From Endozoicomonas sp. SCSIO W0465 (GTDB lineage Bacteria; Pseudomonadota; Gammaproteobacteria; Pseudomonadales; Endozoicomonadaceae), in NCBI RefSeq assembly GCF_023716865.1, contig NZ_CP092417.1:4566001-4630000 (forward strand): a stretch of 64,000 bases of DNA. Direction: 5' to 3'. The position numbers and the translations under genes are program-made. The notes below the pieces were generated by a model. It was given only the letters and a program-made list of their open reading frames with translations, searched no databases and had not been told where the DNA came from. Of this stretch, positions 1 to 8,314 are shown piece after piece (position 1 is the stretch's first letter; every line of letters starts with the position of its first letter).

Positions 1-266
1 AGGCTGCATTATTTCAAATAGTGCTTCATACCGACTTCATACCGGCCACATTCATAAAGACCACAGCCTGACTAACGTTGCTAAACGACTTTACCAGCTA
101 ATTCTCCGACTATATGACGAGTCAGGTCAATGGACTCGTAGTAGCCAGCCCCCCCCCTTATTCTCCATCTCCACCCCATGAAGTTCCGGTTTACCAAACT
201 TTCACGATTCAGTATTAGCCACAGAGAGCGACTGATCAAGATTACCAAAAACAGTAAATTCAAAAA
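1..266. other. Left edge without a supported gene
   Basis: I see no convincing coding region here. Short open frames exist on both strands, but none has a ribosome binding site or a recognisable product. The stretch contains a run of nine C residues at 149-157. The only nearby gene is the basic repeat protein that ends at 267 on the minus strand. Confidence 0.5.
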
Positions 267-1562
267 TCAGGGGATTAGAGATACAGGGGTTGATTCACGC
301 TCATTGTTTTTTACTTTATTCGGTTCTCTTACAAGCAGGACAGCTTGCTTTCCAGCGATTCTTGCTTGTTCTCTATTACCGGTATTCTTAAAAACTGCCT
401 TGTAAGCCCTCTGGTAAGCCTTCTGGTAAGCTTTCCGTTCCTCACGCTGTTCGTAAGCCTTCTGGTAAGCCCGCCCTTTTTCGGACGAACGATAAGCCTT
501 CTGGGAAGCCCTTCTTTTCTCGGACTGTTCGTAAGATTTCCACCAAGCCTTCCCTTTTTCGGACTCACGGTAAGCCTTCTGGTATGCCCTTCTTTTCTCG
601 GACTTTGCGTAAGACTTCCACCAAGCCTTCCCTTTTTCGGACTCACGGTAAGCCTTCTGGTGAGCCTTCCGGCAGGCCTTCCCTTTTTCGGTCTGACGGT
701 AAACCCTCTGGTATTCCTTCTTATAAGCCTTCCGTTTCTCAGACAGTTCGTAAGCCTTTCTTTTCTCGATTTGTTCCCGGGTTCGTTTGGAAACCTCCTG
801 TTTTTCGGGCCGTACGTAAGCCTTAAGGCAAGTCTTTTCATGAGATAGGGTCAGAGATTCACCAGAGCCGTTAGCAGAAGCTTTAAAATCCCACTCATTG
901 CCTGCAGGAGGCGTATTCCGTCGAAGGCACTCACTATTTAATTGAGGGTTAACAAGAGAAAGCCTCACCACTGAGGTGGAACAGGGATCAACAGGGTTTT
1001 GATTATTAAACAACGGATTAGCGATTCCACAAGGTTTGTAATGAATATCAGCAACTGACAAGCTTTGTGCGGTTAATGTCGTTAAACCTGAAAGACAGTT
1101 TCCAGAGGTGTCTTGCAATGTTGAAATAATTGCAGGATGTTGATCATTTATAGAGTATGAGTCAGAACTCAATTCACCAGCCATACTCCAAACCTGACCA
1201 ATTCTTAACTCTGATTGCCCGGTAAGGATTTCGATATGTTGGTCGGCTTGTTGGTATAGCCTGAATTCATGTGATAAGTCTAACGGCTCACTTTGTTCCG
1301 AAGCGTGAGAAGAAATAATACTAGCTGGCACTTTTTTAAATTTAAAATGAAAATCACTGAATGAGTTATCAAAGCTTCCATCAGATGAAACCAAGGTGTT
1401 TAAATAATTGCTTGGTGGAATTTCTTCCACTTGCAGTCCGAATGCTAAAGCACTTTGCTGTGGCCAGCCCCTCGAAGCTGATCGATTGTTCGACATAAAA
1501 GATTCATACGCTTTGTGAAACTCAGAACACAAGGAATCTGCATTAATATTCGGATATATCAT
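267..1562 (-). CDS. Basic 12-residue-repeat protein, copy A (unknown function)
   Basis: A 431-residue protein I do not recognise. The first half (about 1-240) is non-repetitive and polar. From about residue 245 it is built of a roughly 12-residue unit of the type SEKRKAYQKAYR, very rich in Lys, Arg, Ala and Tyr and probably helical. It ends with a short conserved tail (TGNREQARIAGKQA) before a polar C-terminus. The divergent gene at 1893-2663 is a paralogue: both share the block NTPPAxNE, the sequence around the first repeats and the tail. No signal peptide or membrane segment is visible. The start is the ATG directly behind an 8-bp repeat array; an in-frame stop inside that array excludes a longer protein. 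The high positive charge suggests nucleic acid or membrane binding, but this is only inference. Confidence 0.65.
   Translation of the reverse strand: MIYPNINADSLCSEFHKAYESFMSNNRSASRGWPQQSALAFGLQVEEIPPSNYLNTLVSSDGSFDNSFSDFHFKFKKVPASIISSHASEQSEPLDLSHEFRLYQQADQHIEILTGQSELRIGQVWSMAGELSSDSYSINDQHPAIISTLQDTSGNCLSGLTTLTAQSLSVADIHYKPCGIANPLFNNQNPVDPCSTSVVRLSLVNPQLNSECLRRNTPPAGNEWDFKASANGSGESLTLSHEKTCLKAYVRPEKQEVSKRTREQIEKRKAYELSEKRKAYKKEYQRVYRQTEKGKACRKAHQKAYRESEKGKAWWKSYAKSEKRRAYQKAYRESEKGKAWWKSYEQSEKRRASQKAYRSSEKGRAYQKAYEQREERKAYQKAYQRAYKAVFKNTGNREQARIAGKQAVLLVREPNKVKNNERESTPVSLIP
390..830 (-). repeat. 36-bp coding repeats in copy A
   Basis: Imperfect tandem repeats of about 36 bp encode the 12-residue basic unit (SEKxKAYxKAYx). 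Phase is kept throughout, so copy-number changes would lengthen or shorten the protein without a frameshift. One 72-bp double unit containing KGKAWWKSY is present twice. Confidence 0.7.
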
Positions 1563-1594
1563 TGAATAACTGAATTATTGAATAATTGAATTAT
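1563..1594 (-). repeat. Degenerate 8-bp repeats abutting the start of copy A
   Basis: Read on the minus strand, four 8-bp units (ATAATTCA, ATTATTCA, ATAATTCA, GTTATTCA) run directly into the ATG at 1562. There is no room for a normal ribosome binding site between the repeats and the start. The arrangement matches the perfect ATATTTCA array in front of the paralogue at 1893, and the sequences upstream of both arrays share GAGGAAC followed by TTTAT. This copy looks like a decayed version of the same leader. Confidence 0.7.
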
Positions 1595-1852
1595 GAGTTA
1601 GGACTGCTCTTTATCTATAAAAGTTCCTCACGAGTTCCTGAACCTGAGAGTTCACAACACAGAAATCAACCTGAAAGCCGGCAATCCATGGCTTTACGTT
1701 TAAATTCAGGAGAATAATGTTCACGCTGCGCTGTTACTTTCTACCTCGACATAAACTGTACAATTGTGCTTAACAAGGTGCATTGAGTTATTAAACCACT
1801 TCAGTGTTCGGAGGAACCTTTATTAAAATGGGTGGTCTCAAGCTGAAATTAA
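1595..1852. other. Divergent intergenic region between the two basic-repeat genes
   Basis: This non-coding spacer must hold the promoters of both divergent genes, but I cannot fix clear -35 and -10 boxes. A possible micro-ORF of 18 codons with AGGAGA in front of its ATG lies at 1717-1773. It has no recognisable product and could be chance. Confidence 0.4.
1810..1830 (+). promoter_or_regulatory. Shine-Dalgarno-like GGAGG and ATG upstream of the 8-bp repeats
   Basis: GGAGG at 1810-1814 is followed after about 13 bases by an ATG at 1828. The frame from this ATG passes through the five 8-bp repeats, but in the present register it is out of frame with the gene at 1893 and stops at 2019. Losing one repeat unit, or gaining two, would join it in frame to that gene: the distance of 65 bases becomes 57 or 81. 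Confidence 0.5.
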
Positions 1853-1892
1853 ATATTTCAATATTTCAATATTTCAATATTTCAATATTTCA
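1853..1892 (+). repeat. Five perfect 8-bp repeats (ATATTTCA) ending at the start codon
   Basis: Five identical copies of ATATTTCA occupy exactly 40 bp, and the ATG of the downstream gene follows with no gap. A unit length of 8 is not a multiple of three, so slippage changes the reading frame of anything initiated upstream. This is the classic architecture of a phase-variable simple sequence repeat. It could also act by changing leader length or promoter spacing. Confidence 0.85.
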
Positions 1893-2663
1893 ATGGATAA
1901 ACCTACCTGTTCTGCTTGTTTTGATACAGCTACCAATCAGCTTTCATATTTTCAAGATCCTGCTTTTTCTCAATCTGCCACATCATGTCAGGCCTTCTCC
2001 CGTGACGTTGTGGAAGTAGCTAATATTCTATGCGCTATGCGTACTGATAAAACGACTAAACACTTTCTTCAGCAGCCAACGGTATCAATTGCTACTGTTA
2101 CCACTCAACTAAATGGTGAACTGCATCAACAAAATACACCTCCTGCAGACAATGAGCTGAATGTTAAAGTTTCTGCTTGCAGCTCGGGTGAATATCTGAC
2201 CATCTCCCATGGTAAGAATTATCAGACGGATTACGTAAAAGCCGAAAAACGTAAGGCTTCCAGACGAGCCTGGGCACAGTCCGAGAAAGGGAAGGCTTAC
2301 CGAAAGGCTTACGCACGGTCCGAAAAAGCGAAGGCTTACCATAAGGCTTACGCACAGTGCGAGAAACGAAAGGCTTCAAAACGAGCGTATGAGCAGTCTG
2401 AGAAACGGAAGGCTTTAAAACGAGCTTACGAACAGTCCGAGAAACGGCAGGCTTACAAACAGTCCGAGAAAAGGAGGGCTTGTCAGAAGGCTTACGCACA
2501 GTCCGAGAAAGGGAAGGCTCAACAAAGGGCTTACGCACAATCCAAAAAAGGGAGAGCTTATCAGAGAGCTTACCGAGAAGTTTATAAAACGACTGGTGAT
2601 AGAGAACAAGCTAAAGTCGCTGGTAAACGCGCTTCCGCCCTCGCACGAGATGAAATAGTCTAA
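1893..2663 (+). CDS. Basic 12-residue-repeat protein, copy B (unknown function)
   Basis: A 256-residue paralogue of the protein at 267-1562. Residues 1 to about 110 are polar and rich in Ser, Thr and Cys. Residues about 115-230 are tandem 12-residue units such as SEKGKAYRKAYA and SEKRKALKRAYE, and the tail TGDREQAKVAGKRA matches the tail of copy A. No signal peptide, membrane segment or known domain is visible. The ATG used lies directly behind the 8-bp repeat array and has no Shine-Dalgarno sequence. A better initiation site at 1828 is currently out of frame, so expression may depend on repeat number. Function unknown; the Lys/Arg-rich helix suggests binding to nucleic acid or another polyanion. 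Confidence 0.65.
   Translation: MDKPTCSACFDTATNQLSYFQDPAFSQSATSCQAFSRDVVEVANILCAMRTDKTTKHFLQQPTVSIATVTTQLNGELHQQNTPPADNELNVKVSACSSGEYLTISHGKNYQTDYVKAEKRKASRRAWAQSEKGKAYRKAYARSEKAKAYHKAYAQCEKRKASKRAYEQSEKRKALKRAYEQSEKRQAYKQSEKRRACQKAYAQSEKGKAQQRAYAQSKKGRAYQRAYREVYKTTGDREQAKVAGKRASALARDEIV
2240..2580 (+). repeat. 36-bp coding repeats in copy B
   Basis: About nine imperfect 36-bp units encode the basic repeat (S/C-E-K-x-K-A-x-x-x-A-Y-x). One unit near 2440-2480 is shortened, which breaks the 12-residue rhythm but not the frame. Confidence 0.65.
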
Positions 2664-2746
2664 TGGCTTGGAGTGCCTCGTTAGCAACCTCGCTAAAACC
2701 ATTATTCAAGCATCAATAGCCCTGTGTTCATCTATTTCACTCCAGG

Positions 2747-3319
2747 CTATTCCCCAATAAGCTGTTGCCGGAGTTCCGGATAGGCGGTATTGTCTGAAAG
2801 CCAGATATCCAGGAAGGTTCTGGCCAGCTGCATATCCTTCGTCTGGCCCAGAAAATCATTACCAAAATAGAAGCGCCCACCAGCCCCCGTCAGGACAAAA
2901 ACCAGACGATCACCCTCTCGAACCCCCTTCCATATTCTGCCTAACTCCTGAATCCAACGTTTTCTGGTTTTACGGGAAACCCCCAGATGGGCAAACTGCT
3001 CATCTGTTGCCGAGAGCAATCGTTTCTTACTGATCTTTCGCCGATAGTCTATGAGCAGCGCTGTGCCCGTGGCATGAGGCTTATCAGTGTCATAGAAGCC
3101 GGAAGGCGTTTTCAACTGGGCATCATAAATATCCCAAAAACCCCATTTCAACGTTGAATACCCGACAGTCTTCCACCCGGTCCAGACAGGATAATCATTT
3201 TTATCATGAGCTACGTTCTGGGCAAGACACTGTACAAAAAACAGGGGCACCACAAGAGCTAATAGAACTGAAAGTTCCAAAAGACAGTTAACTAAGAAGC
3301 GAACTCCATTTTGATGCAT
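2747..3319 (-). CDS. Chalcone isomerase-like family protein, exported
   Basis: A 190-residue protein with a hydrophobic N-terminal segment (about residues 10-35) that looks like a signal peptide or anchor. The rest matches the bacterial chalcone-isomerase-like family: the block VGYSTLKWGFWDIYDAQL, then ATDEQFAHLGV, a GDRLVFVL strand, GGRFYFGNDFLG and the ending FLDIWLSDNTAYPELRQQL. Members are periplasmic proteins of unknown biochemical role, and true chalcone isomerase activity is not expected. The gene is convergent with the basic-repeat gene that ends at 2663 and is followed upstream by the transporter gene at 3393-4649 on the same strand. Confidence 0.8.
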   Translation of the reverse strand: MHQNGVRFLVNCLLELSVLLALVVPLFFVQCLAQNVAHDKNDYPVWTGWKTVGYSTLKWGFWDIYDAQLKTPSGFYDTDKPHATGTALLIDYRRKISKKRLLSATDEQFAHLGVSRKTRKRWIQELGRIWKGVREGDRLVFVLTGAGGRFYFGNDFLGQTKDMQLARTFLDIWLSDNTAYPELRQQLIGE

Positions 3320-3392
3320 GGCGAATCCTGTGCCTTGTTATAATAATTTCCACCGATTATACGACCAAATCCACCAAAAGGATCCTTGAAAA

Positions 3393-4649
3393 TTATTTTG
3401 CCATAAACATCCGGACGCTCTTGATCCGATTATCTTTTACCTGAAGTATCTCAAAGCGGCAGTTATTGATTTTCCAGCACACACTGGCCTCAGGAATCGC
3501 TTCCATCTCTTCCGTGATCAGACCATTAATGGTACGGGCATCGTCGGTTGGCAGATCCCAGCCCAGCGCTTTGTTTACATCACGAATGGAAGCCGAACCA
3601 TCAATGATATAGCTGCCATCCCCCTGGGGCGTGATATCCTGGCTACTGTCAGAGACGTCGGTGGTAAAGTCGCCCACAATCTCTTCAAGAATATCTTCCA
3701 GAGTGACCAGCCCCATAATGTCACCGTATTCATCCACAACCAGGGCTGTTCTCTCCTTGGCCTTCTGGAAATTAAACAGCTGAGTATGCAGAGGCGTGGA
3801 TTCGGGGATGTAATAAGGCTCAGCCGTTTCCTGCAACAGTGTCGCCTTGTTGACCTCTTCCAGAGTCAGCAGACGGGCTATCTTGCGCATATGAAGCATA
3901 CCGACAATATTGTTGATATCACCGCGATAAACCGGCATGCGGGTATGCTGACAGTCTCTTAACTGATGAATGATCGCTTTGATATCGTCCTCAATGTCGA
4001 TACCGTAGACATCATTTCTCGGCACCATTATGTCATCAACACGCACTTTCTCCAGGTCAAGTATGCCCAGCAACATGCCACGACGCTTCTTCGGCAGACG
4101 TAGCCCGGACTCATTCACCAGCGTTCGCAACTCTTCACTGGTCAACTGATCCTCACCATCCTCACCCGGCCGTATACCAAAAGGCCTCATCAATAGCGAA
4201 CAGATCCAGTTAACCAGCACAACCACCGGATAAAGAACCTTCAACAGAGGAACCAGCACCACGGATGCGGGAAAGGCCACCTTTTCCGGATACAAGGCAG
4301 CTATCGTCTTTGGTGTTACTTCGCCAAAAATCAGCACAACAAAGGTCAAACCCAGTGTGGCAATAGCAATACCACTGTCACCCCAGAGACGAACCGCAAT
4401 AATGGTTGCCAGGGCAGAGGCCAGAATGTTGACAAAATTATTGCCGATCAGAATGACCCCGATCAACCGATCCGGCCTGTCCAGCAGGCTACTGGTTCTT
4501 TTTGCTGCCCGGTTACCTTTTCGGGCGAGATGCCTCAGGCGATAGCGGTTAATGGCCATCATCCCGGTTTCAGAACTGGAAAAAAATGCAGAGAACAGCA
4601 GGAGGAAAACGAGTGCGCCAATTAATGCGCTTAAAGGTGCTTCACTCAA
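3393..4649 (-). CDS. yfjD: CorB/CNNM-type membrane protein (DUF21, CBS pair, CorC_HlyC domain)
   Basis: A 418-residue inner-membrane protein. An N-terminal DUF21 region with about four hydrophobic segments (residues 1-180) contains the family signature FFSSSETGMMAINRYRLRHL and the GEVTPKT motif. Two CBS domains (about 200-330) include MVPRNDV and LVTLEDILEEIVGDF. The C-terminal CorC_HlyC domain (about 345-415) contains DGSASIRDVN. Length fits the E. coli YfjD/CorB family, which is linked to magnesium and cobalt homeostasis. The start is TTG at 4649 (first residues MSEAPL) with AAGGCG about ten bases upstream. It sits alone on this strand between YihY and the chalcone-isomerase-like gene. Confidence 0.85.
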   Translation of the reverse strand: MSEAPLSALIGALVFLLLFSAFFSSSETGMMAINRYRLRHLARKGNRAAKRTSSLLDRPDRLIGVILIGNNFVNILASALATIIAVRLWGDSGIAIATLGLTFVVLIFGEVTPKTIAALYPEKVAFPASVVLVPLLKVLYPVVVLVNWICSLLMRPFGIRPGEDGEDQLTSEELRTLVNESGLRLPKKRRGMLLGILDLEKVRVDDIMVPRNDVYGIDIEDDIKAIIHQLRDCQHTRMPVYRGDINNIVGMLHMRKIARLLTLEEVNKATLLQETAEPYYIPESTPLHTQLFNFQKAKERTALVVDEYGDIMGLVTLEDILEEIVGDFTTDVSDSSQDITPQGDGSYIIDGSASIRDVNKALGWDLPTDDARTINGLITEEMEAIPEASVCWKINNCRFEILQVKDNRIKSVRMFMAK

Positions 4650-4760
4650 CGATTTGTCGCCTTTTGTCAGAAAAAATGCAAGTAAATCTGTCTGATTTTA
4701 CTCGCTTCAGAGCGAAGTCCCAAGCCCGGTTGTCTGGCACTGATAAAAGCCTGTTAATGG

Positions 4761-5996
4761 TCATCTGGACAGTAATTGATCCAGCGAACAATCCAGCGCT
4801 TCCTGCCGGGCGCTGTTGGCTGCCTGCAGCCGCTTAATCAAGTCAGATAACCAGTTCGGGTCATCAGCAATAAGAATATTCCGGAGCTGCTCATCCTGAG
4901 GCATCGACCAGGGCAACTGCTCACAGAACGCAAACAGGCTGACCCGTCGAAGATCCCTGGCAAGAATCCATTCTCCGCCATCATTCTTGCTGATCAACCC
5001 CATGGCCATTAGCCGGGCGGTATGACACTCCCAATCATCAAGAGAAACCGGTAAATCACGCTTCTGCAGATCGGCGTAATGCAACCCCTGCCCCTCCACG
5101 AACTTTTCCTGCAAGTGCTTAAGGATTAACAAGATCGAAATTAACGGGTGCGGACGTTCACCCCGGGCTTGTTTGCCATAAAGATCCAGGGATCGAACCA
5201 ATACTGCGCCCAGCAGTACCATCAGCCAGCTCAGATACACCCAGAGCAGAAACAGAGGCACAGCGGCAAAAGCACCGTAAATAAGATGATAGGTAGGCGA
5301 CAATGTAATAAATAAGGTAAAGCCAACCTTGGCCAACTCAACCAGAATGGCAACAAAGACTGCACCGGCCAGCGCATGTCGAAGCGACACCTTCCTGTTA
5401 GGAACAGCCATATACAGCAAGGTAAGCACTAATGTACTGAGAAAAACGGGCATAAGGCGCAAAAGCCACTGCTCTCCCCCCAGAATGGCTGTGGTATCAG
5501 AAACCAGCTTGACGGAAGCCAGATAGGAAGTCGCAAGAAAGCCGACACTGAGTAGAACAGGCCCCAGACTGAGTATGGCCCAATACAGCAGAAAGCCGGA
5601 CATGCCACGGCGCACATGCGTCACCTGCCAGATATTATTCAACGCCTTATCAATGGTTCTCAGCATCAGAAAGGAAGTGACCAGCAGGAAAGCGATACCA
5701 ATACCGGTTAATTTTCTTGCCTGCTTGGAAAAATCGTTCAGATAGGATTGAACCATCTCCCCCGTAGAAGGAACAAAACTCTCAAAAATAAAGTTCTGAA
5801 TGGTATCTCCAACATCCTGAAGACTGGGCACCGCTGAAAGGATGCTGTAGGTCACCGTCATCAATGGCACGACAGCAAACAGCGTCGTATAGGTCAGTGC
5901 GGCTGCATTTTCAATGCAGTGGTTATCCAGAAAGCGTTTAATAACCCCTGTGACAAAGTTCCGGAACGGTGTCCAGAATTGCAGATCTGTGGTCAT
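4761..5996 (-). CDS. yihY: YihY/BrkB family inner-membrane protein
   Basis: About 411 residues. Residues 1 to about 285 contain six hydrophobic segments with the family features: ENAAALTYTTLFAVVPLMT near the N-terminus, GIAFLLVTSFLMLRTIDKALN in the middle and LLWVYLSWLMVLLGAVL at the end of the membrane part. A soluble C-terminal extension of about 125 residues follows, as in many gammaproteobacterial members. The family was once called ribonuclease BN by mistake; its role is unresolved. I place the start at the ATG at 5996 (MTTDLQF) because AGGGG lies nine bases upstream. A longer start at 6026 is possible and would add ten residues. Confidence 0.85.
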   Translation of the reverse strand: MTTDLQFWTPFRNFVTGVIKRFLDNHCIENAAALTYTTLFAVVPLMTVTYSILSAVPSLQDVGDTIQNFIFESFVPSTGEMVQSYLNDFSKQARKLTGIGIAFLLVTSFLMLRTIDKALNNIWQVTHVRRGMSGFLLYWAILSLGPVLLSVGFLATSYLASVKLVSDTTAILGGEQWLLRLMPVFLSTLVLTLLYMAVPNRKVSLRHALAGAVFVAILVELAKVGFTLFITLSPTYHLIYGAFAAVPLFLLWVYLSWLMVLLGAVLVRSLDLYGKQARGERPHPLISILLILKHLQEKFVEGQGLHYADLQKRDLPVSLDDWECHTARLMAMGLISKNDGGEWILARDLRRVSLFAFCEQLPWSMPQDEQLRNILIADDPNWLSDLIKRLQAANSARQEALDCSLDQLLSR

Positions 5997-6178
5997 AGAG
6001 AAACCCCTGCCATGAGGATTACCCATCTTACCTGATCACCCGATCAAAAGCCTCTTTTAGCCGCTGCAAACCGGATATTACCTGAACCGTTCACCAAAAC
6101 CTCAACAAAGGGCATGATAACTTTGCCAGTAAACACCCGTTCAATCAGCCACATGCCAAAGAAGCTTCACGCACGTTC

Positions 6179-6430
6179 ATGCTGGCCCACAACCCCTACT
6201 TCAGCAAAAATCACTACAGGAAAGTAGTGGACGTGGAGGTCAACTCCGGTCATCTGCCTGCTGAAATGCACGACACGATGCTGGAAACTGCCTATGCCTT
6301 TGCCCAGTCCAACACGGATGAAAACGGCTTTAATAAGGCAACCAATATGACCAGATTTTTCCGCCGTCATACACAGCTGTCACCCAGGCAATTCAGACTT
6401 CTCTGCCGCCAGAACGAACTCAATGGCTAA
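6179..6430 (+). CDS. Small open frame, possible remnant with an AraC-like C-terminus
   Basis: An 83-residue open frame between two minus-strand genes. Its end (TRFFRRHTQLSPRQFRLL) resembles the last helix of an AraC-type DNA-binding domain, but the upstream part does not show the first helix-turn-helix. There is no ribosome binding site before the ATG. It overlaps the 3' end of the GtrA gene by 11 bases. It may be a decayed regulator or a chance frame. Confidence 0.3.
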   Translation: MLAHNPYFSKNHYRKVVDVEVNSGHLPAEMHDTMLETAYAFAQSNTDENGFNKATNMTRFFRRHTQLSPRQFRLLCRQNELNG

Positions 6431-6857
6431 ACACCCAGTGGGAACTCAGGCAATAGTTACTCAGCGTACCAGCCAGCATGCCAACGAACAGGGCCACATA
6501 GACCATTAACCAGCCTGTACCGGCCAGCACCAGCACCAGCTGGAAGGCCAACAGGTTGGGAATGGCCGAAAGGCACGCAGACGCCATGTGCCGACCCCAC
6601 TGGCATAACCAGTTTCCCCTGGAATATCCATCAAAAGAACAGTCATCAAAAGTAAAAGTTCGGTTACCGACCCAGGTCACCGTCGCCGCTACCAGAAATG
6701 CCAGCCCCCTGGCTTCCATGGCATTCAGGTGAAATACCCTCAATCCTGCAATAAAAACCAGCAGATCAAACAGAAAACCAAGAGCGCCGACACAGGCAAA
6801 TTTAACCAGACCCGACCGGGCTTTGCCCCATTTCCACAGCAACCGGAGTTGCCTCAC
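6420..6857 (-). CDS. GtrA-like membrane protein
   Basis: A 145-residue protein with four hydrophobic segments. It matches the GtrA family: FACVGALGFLFDLLVFIAGL at the start, FLVAATVTWVGNRTFTF in the middle and a hydrophobic C-terminus ending YCLSSHWVF. GtrA-type proteins are thought to help move polyprenyl-linked sugars across the inner membrane. It is the last gene of a tight operon: its start overlaps the stop of the ArnT-like glycosyltransferase (6854-8314) by four bases, and that gene in turn overlaps the GT2 gene. The three together form a typical lipid-linked sugar donor and transfer cassette. Confidence 0.85.
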   Translation of the reverse strand: MRQLRLLWKWGKARSGLVKFACVGALGFLFDLLVFIAGLRVFHLNAMEARGLAFLVAATVTWVGNRTFTFDDCSFDGYSRGNWLCQWGRHMASACLSAIPNLLAFQLVLVLAGTGWLMVYVALFVGMLAGTLSNYCLSSHWVFSH

Positions 6858-8314
6858 AACCCATAACCACAGTGATAAAGAGCACGACCGCTTTGTGCCA
6901 TGTATTGCAACTGACAGTGCAGGTTTTCATGGGTAATCAGCTGCGTAACCTGAGCACCACGCCCGATTAGTTGAAAGCTACCCGCAACGTTGGTGGCAGA
7001 GCGGGCATCAGCCAGAATACCGGCCCGCCCATGGCTATAAAATCGCCCTGAAAAAGGCCGACTGCCCAGGTAGTAAACAGGATCTTTGTCGTTTGTTTTT
7101 TCGATAAGCACCTTATCGCTCCAACGTTCGCTCCTATCACCCAGCAGAACCAGGTGACAGGCAAGAATAAGCACCGGTACGATACTCGCAAGGGCAGGCA
7201 CCCAGAGCGACCGTGCAAAGCCCCCGGGTAACAAAATCACCACCAGCTGGGCCATTGCCGGGACACCGGGCAGAACATAGGTTGGCAGAATATTGCCCGC
7301 AAACGAGAAGAGCATCAGAGGTGCAAGCATCCATAACAGCAGAAAACTGATAATCGGACCATCCTTCTCCCGAAGTACATACCGTTCAGGATGCCTAAAC
7401 CAATGTCGTCTGTACCAGAACAACACAAGCAGTACTACAGACCAGGGAAGTCCTGCCAGCAGCCAGAAAAACCAGATCATCCCCCGGGTGTGTTCATGGG
7501 CATCACCGTAGAGATCACCGGCCCAGTCACTGACCATAAACCGGTTGAAATGCTCGCCAATAATAAAGTAGCTGAGAAATCCCGGCGTTGCCTGTTCTGC
7601 CATCAGATACCATGGCAGGGCAATCACCAGCATTAGCAGTACGCCGGACACGATTGGAAAGCGCAGCCATAAAACGACCAATGACTTCTTTATACCGTGT
7701 TGAAGAACAAGCCAGGGAACAACTGCCAATCCCGCCAAGACGATAATCAACGGTCCTTTTGCAAGTAACCCCACTGACAGCCCAATAAATCCAATATAAC
7801 CCCATGCCAGCTCCCCCTGCCAGCAGCGATAAAATCCCGTCATCGCCAATACCATTCCCAGGGTGAGTACCATATCGGTCATCACCGCACCGGTTGACCA
7901 CAGAAAAATACCGGAAGTCGTTATCAGCACACTGGTTTTCAGTCCACTGAAGCCCAGCTTTCGGGCAAATGAAGCCATCAGCAGAATGACCAGCAGTGCA
8001 GCAAGCCAGTGTGGAAAACGTACCGCAAACTCCGTGACACCAAACAGCTCAATGCCCGCAGCACTCATCCAGGTGAATAGCGGCGGCTTGCCCCAGAATG
8101 GCACGCCATAATCAAACTGCGGTGTCAGCCAGTTACCCGTCTCCACCATTAATCGGGCCATTTCACTGTAGCGAGCTTCCGTCGTATCCATCAAAGGAAT
8201 TGTACCCAGTGAGAACAGGCGAATGCCCGGGGCTGCCAGCAAAGTTATCCATACAGGCCGCCACAAAAGCCGCCACGGATTCAACCACCGAATCAGCATC
8301 GTTGTTTGATTCAT
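6854..8314 (-). CDS. ArnT-like glycosyltransferase (GT39/GT83 family, PMT_2 domain)
   Basis: A 486-residue polytopic protein with about 11-12 hydrophobic segments. The first periplasmic loop has DTTEARYSEMARLMVETGNW, the conserved D-x-x-E-x-R signature of ArnT-like enzymes, followed by PFWGKPPLFTW. Such enzymes transfer a sugar from a polyprenyl phosphate donor to an outer acceptor such as lipid A. The C-terminal soluble part is short. Neighbours are a GT2 polyprenyl-phosphate glycosyltransferase (overlap of four bases upstream) and GtrA (overlap of four bases downstream), so donor synthesis, flipping and transfer are encoded together. The acceptor and the sugar cannot be read from the sequence. 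Confidence 0.85.
   Translation of the reverse strand: MNQTTMLIRWLNPWRLLWRPVWITLLAAPGIRLFSLGTIPLMDTTEARYSEMARLMVETGNWLTPQFDYGVPFWGKPPLFTWMSAAGIELFGVTEFAVRFPHWLAALLVILLMASFARKLGFSGLKTSVLITTSGIFLWSTGAVMTDMVLTLGMVLAMTGFYRCWQGELAWGYIGFIGLSVGLLAKGPLIIVLAGLAVVPWLVLQHGIKKSLVVLWLRFPIVSGVLLMLVIALPWYLMAEQATPGFLSYFIIGEHFNRFMVSDWAGDLYGDAHEHTRGMIWFFWLLAGLPWSVVLLVLFWYRRHWFRHPERYVLREKDGPIISFLLLWMLAPLMLFSFAGNILPTYVLPGVPAMAQLVVILLPGGFARSLWVPALASIVPVLILACHLVLLGDRSERWSDKVLIEKTNDKDPVYYLGSRPFSGRFYSHGRAGILADARSATNVAGSFQLIGRGAQVTQLITHENLHCQLQYMAQSGRALYHCGYGL

Noticed and set aside
345..848. Long plus-strand frame of 167 codons opposite the first basic-repeat gene
   Set aside because: Its Leu/Ser/Phe-rich pattern follows the 36-bp repeat of the real gene; it is a shadow frame.
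1717..1773. 18-codon micro-ORF with AGGAGA in the divergent spacer
   Set aside because: Too short to support, no repeat-codon signature of an attenuator, and not matched in the other copy's leader.
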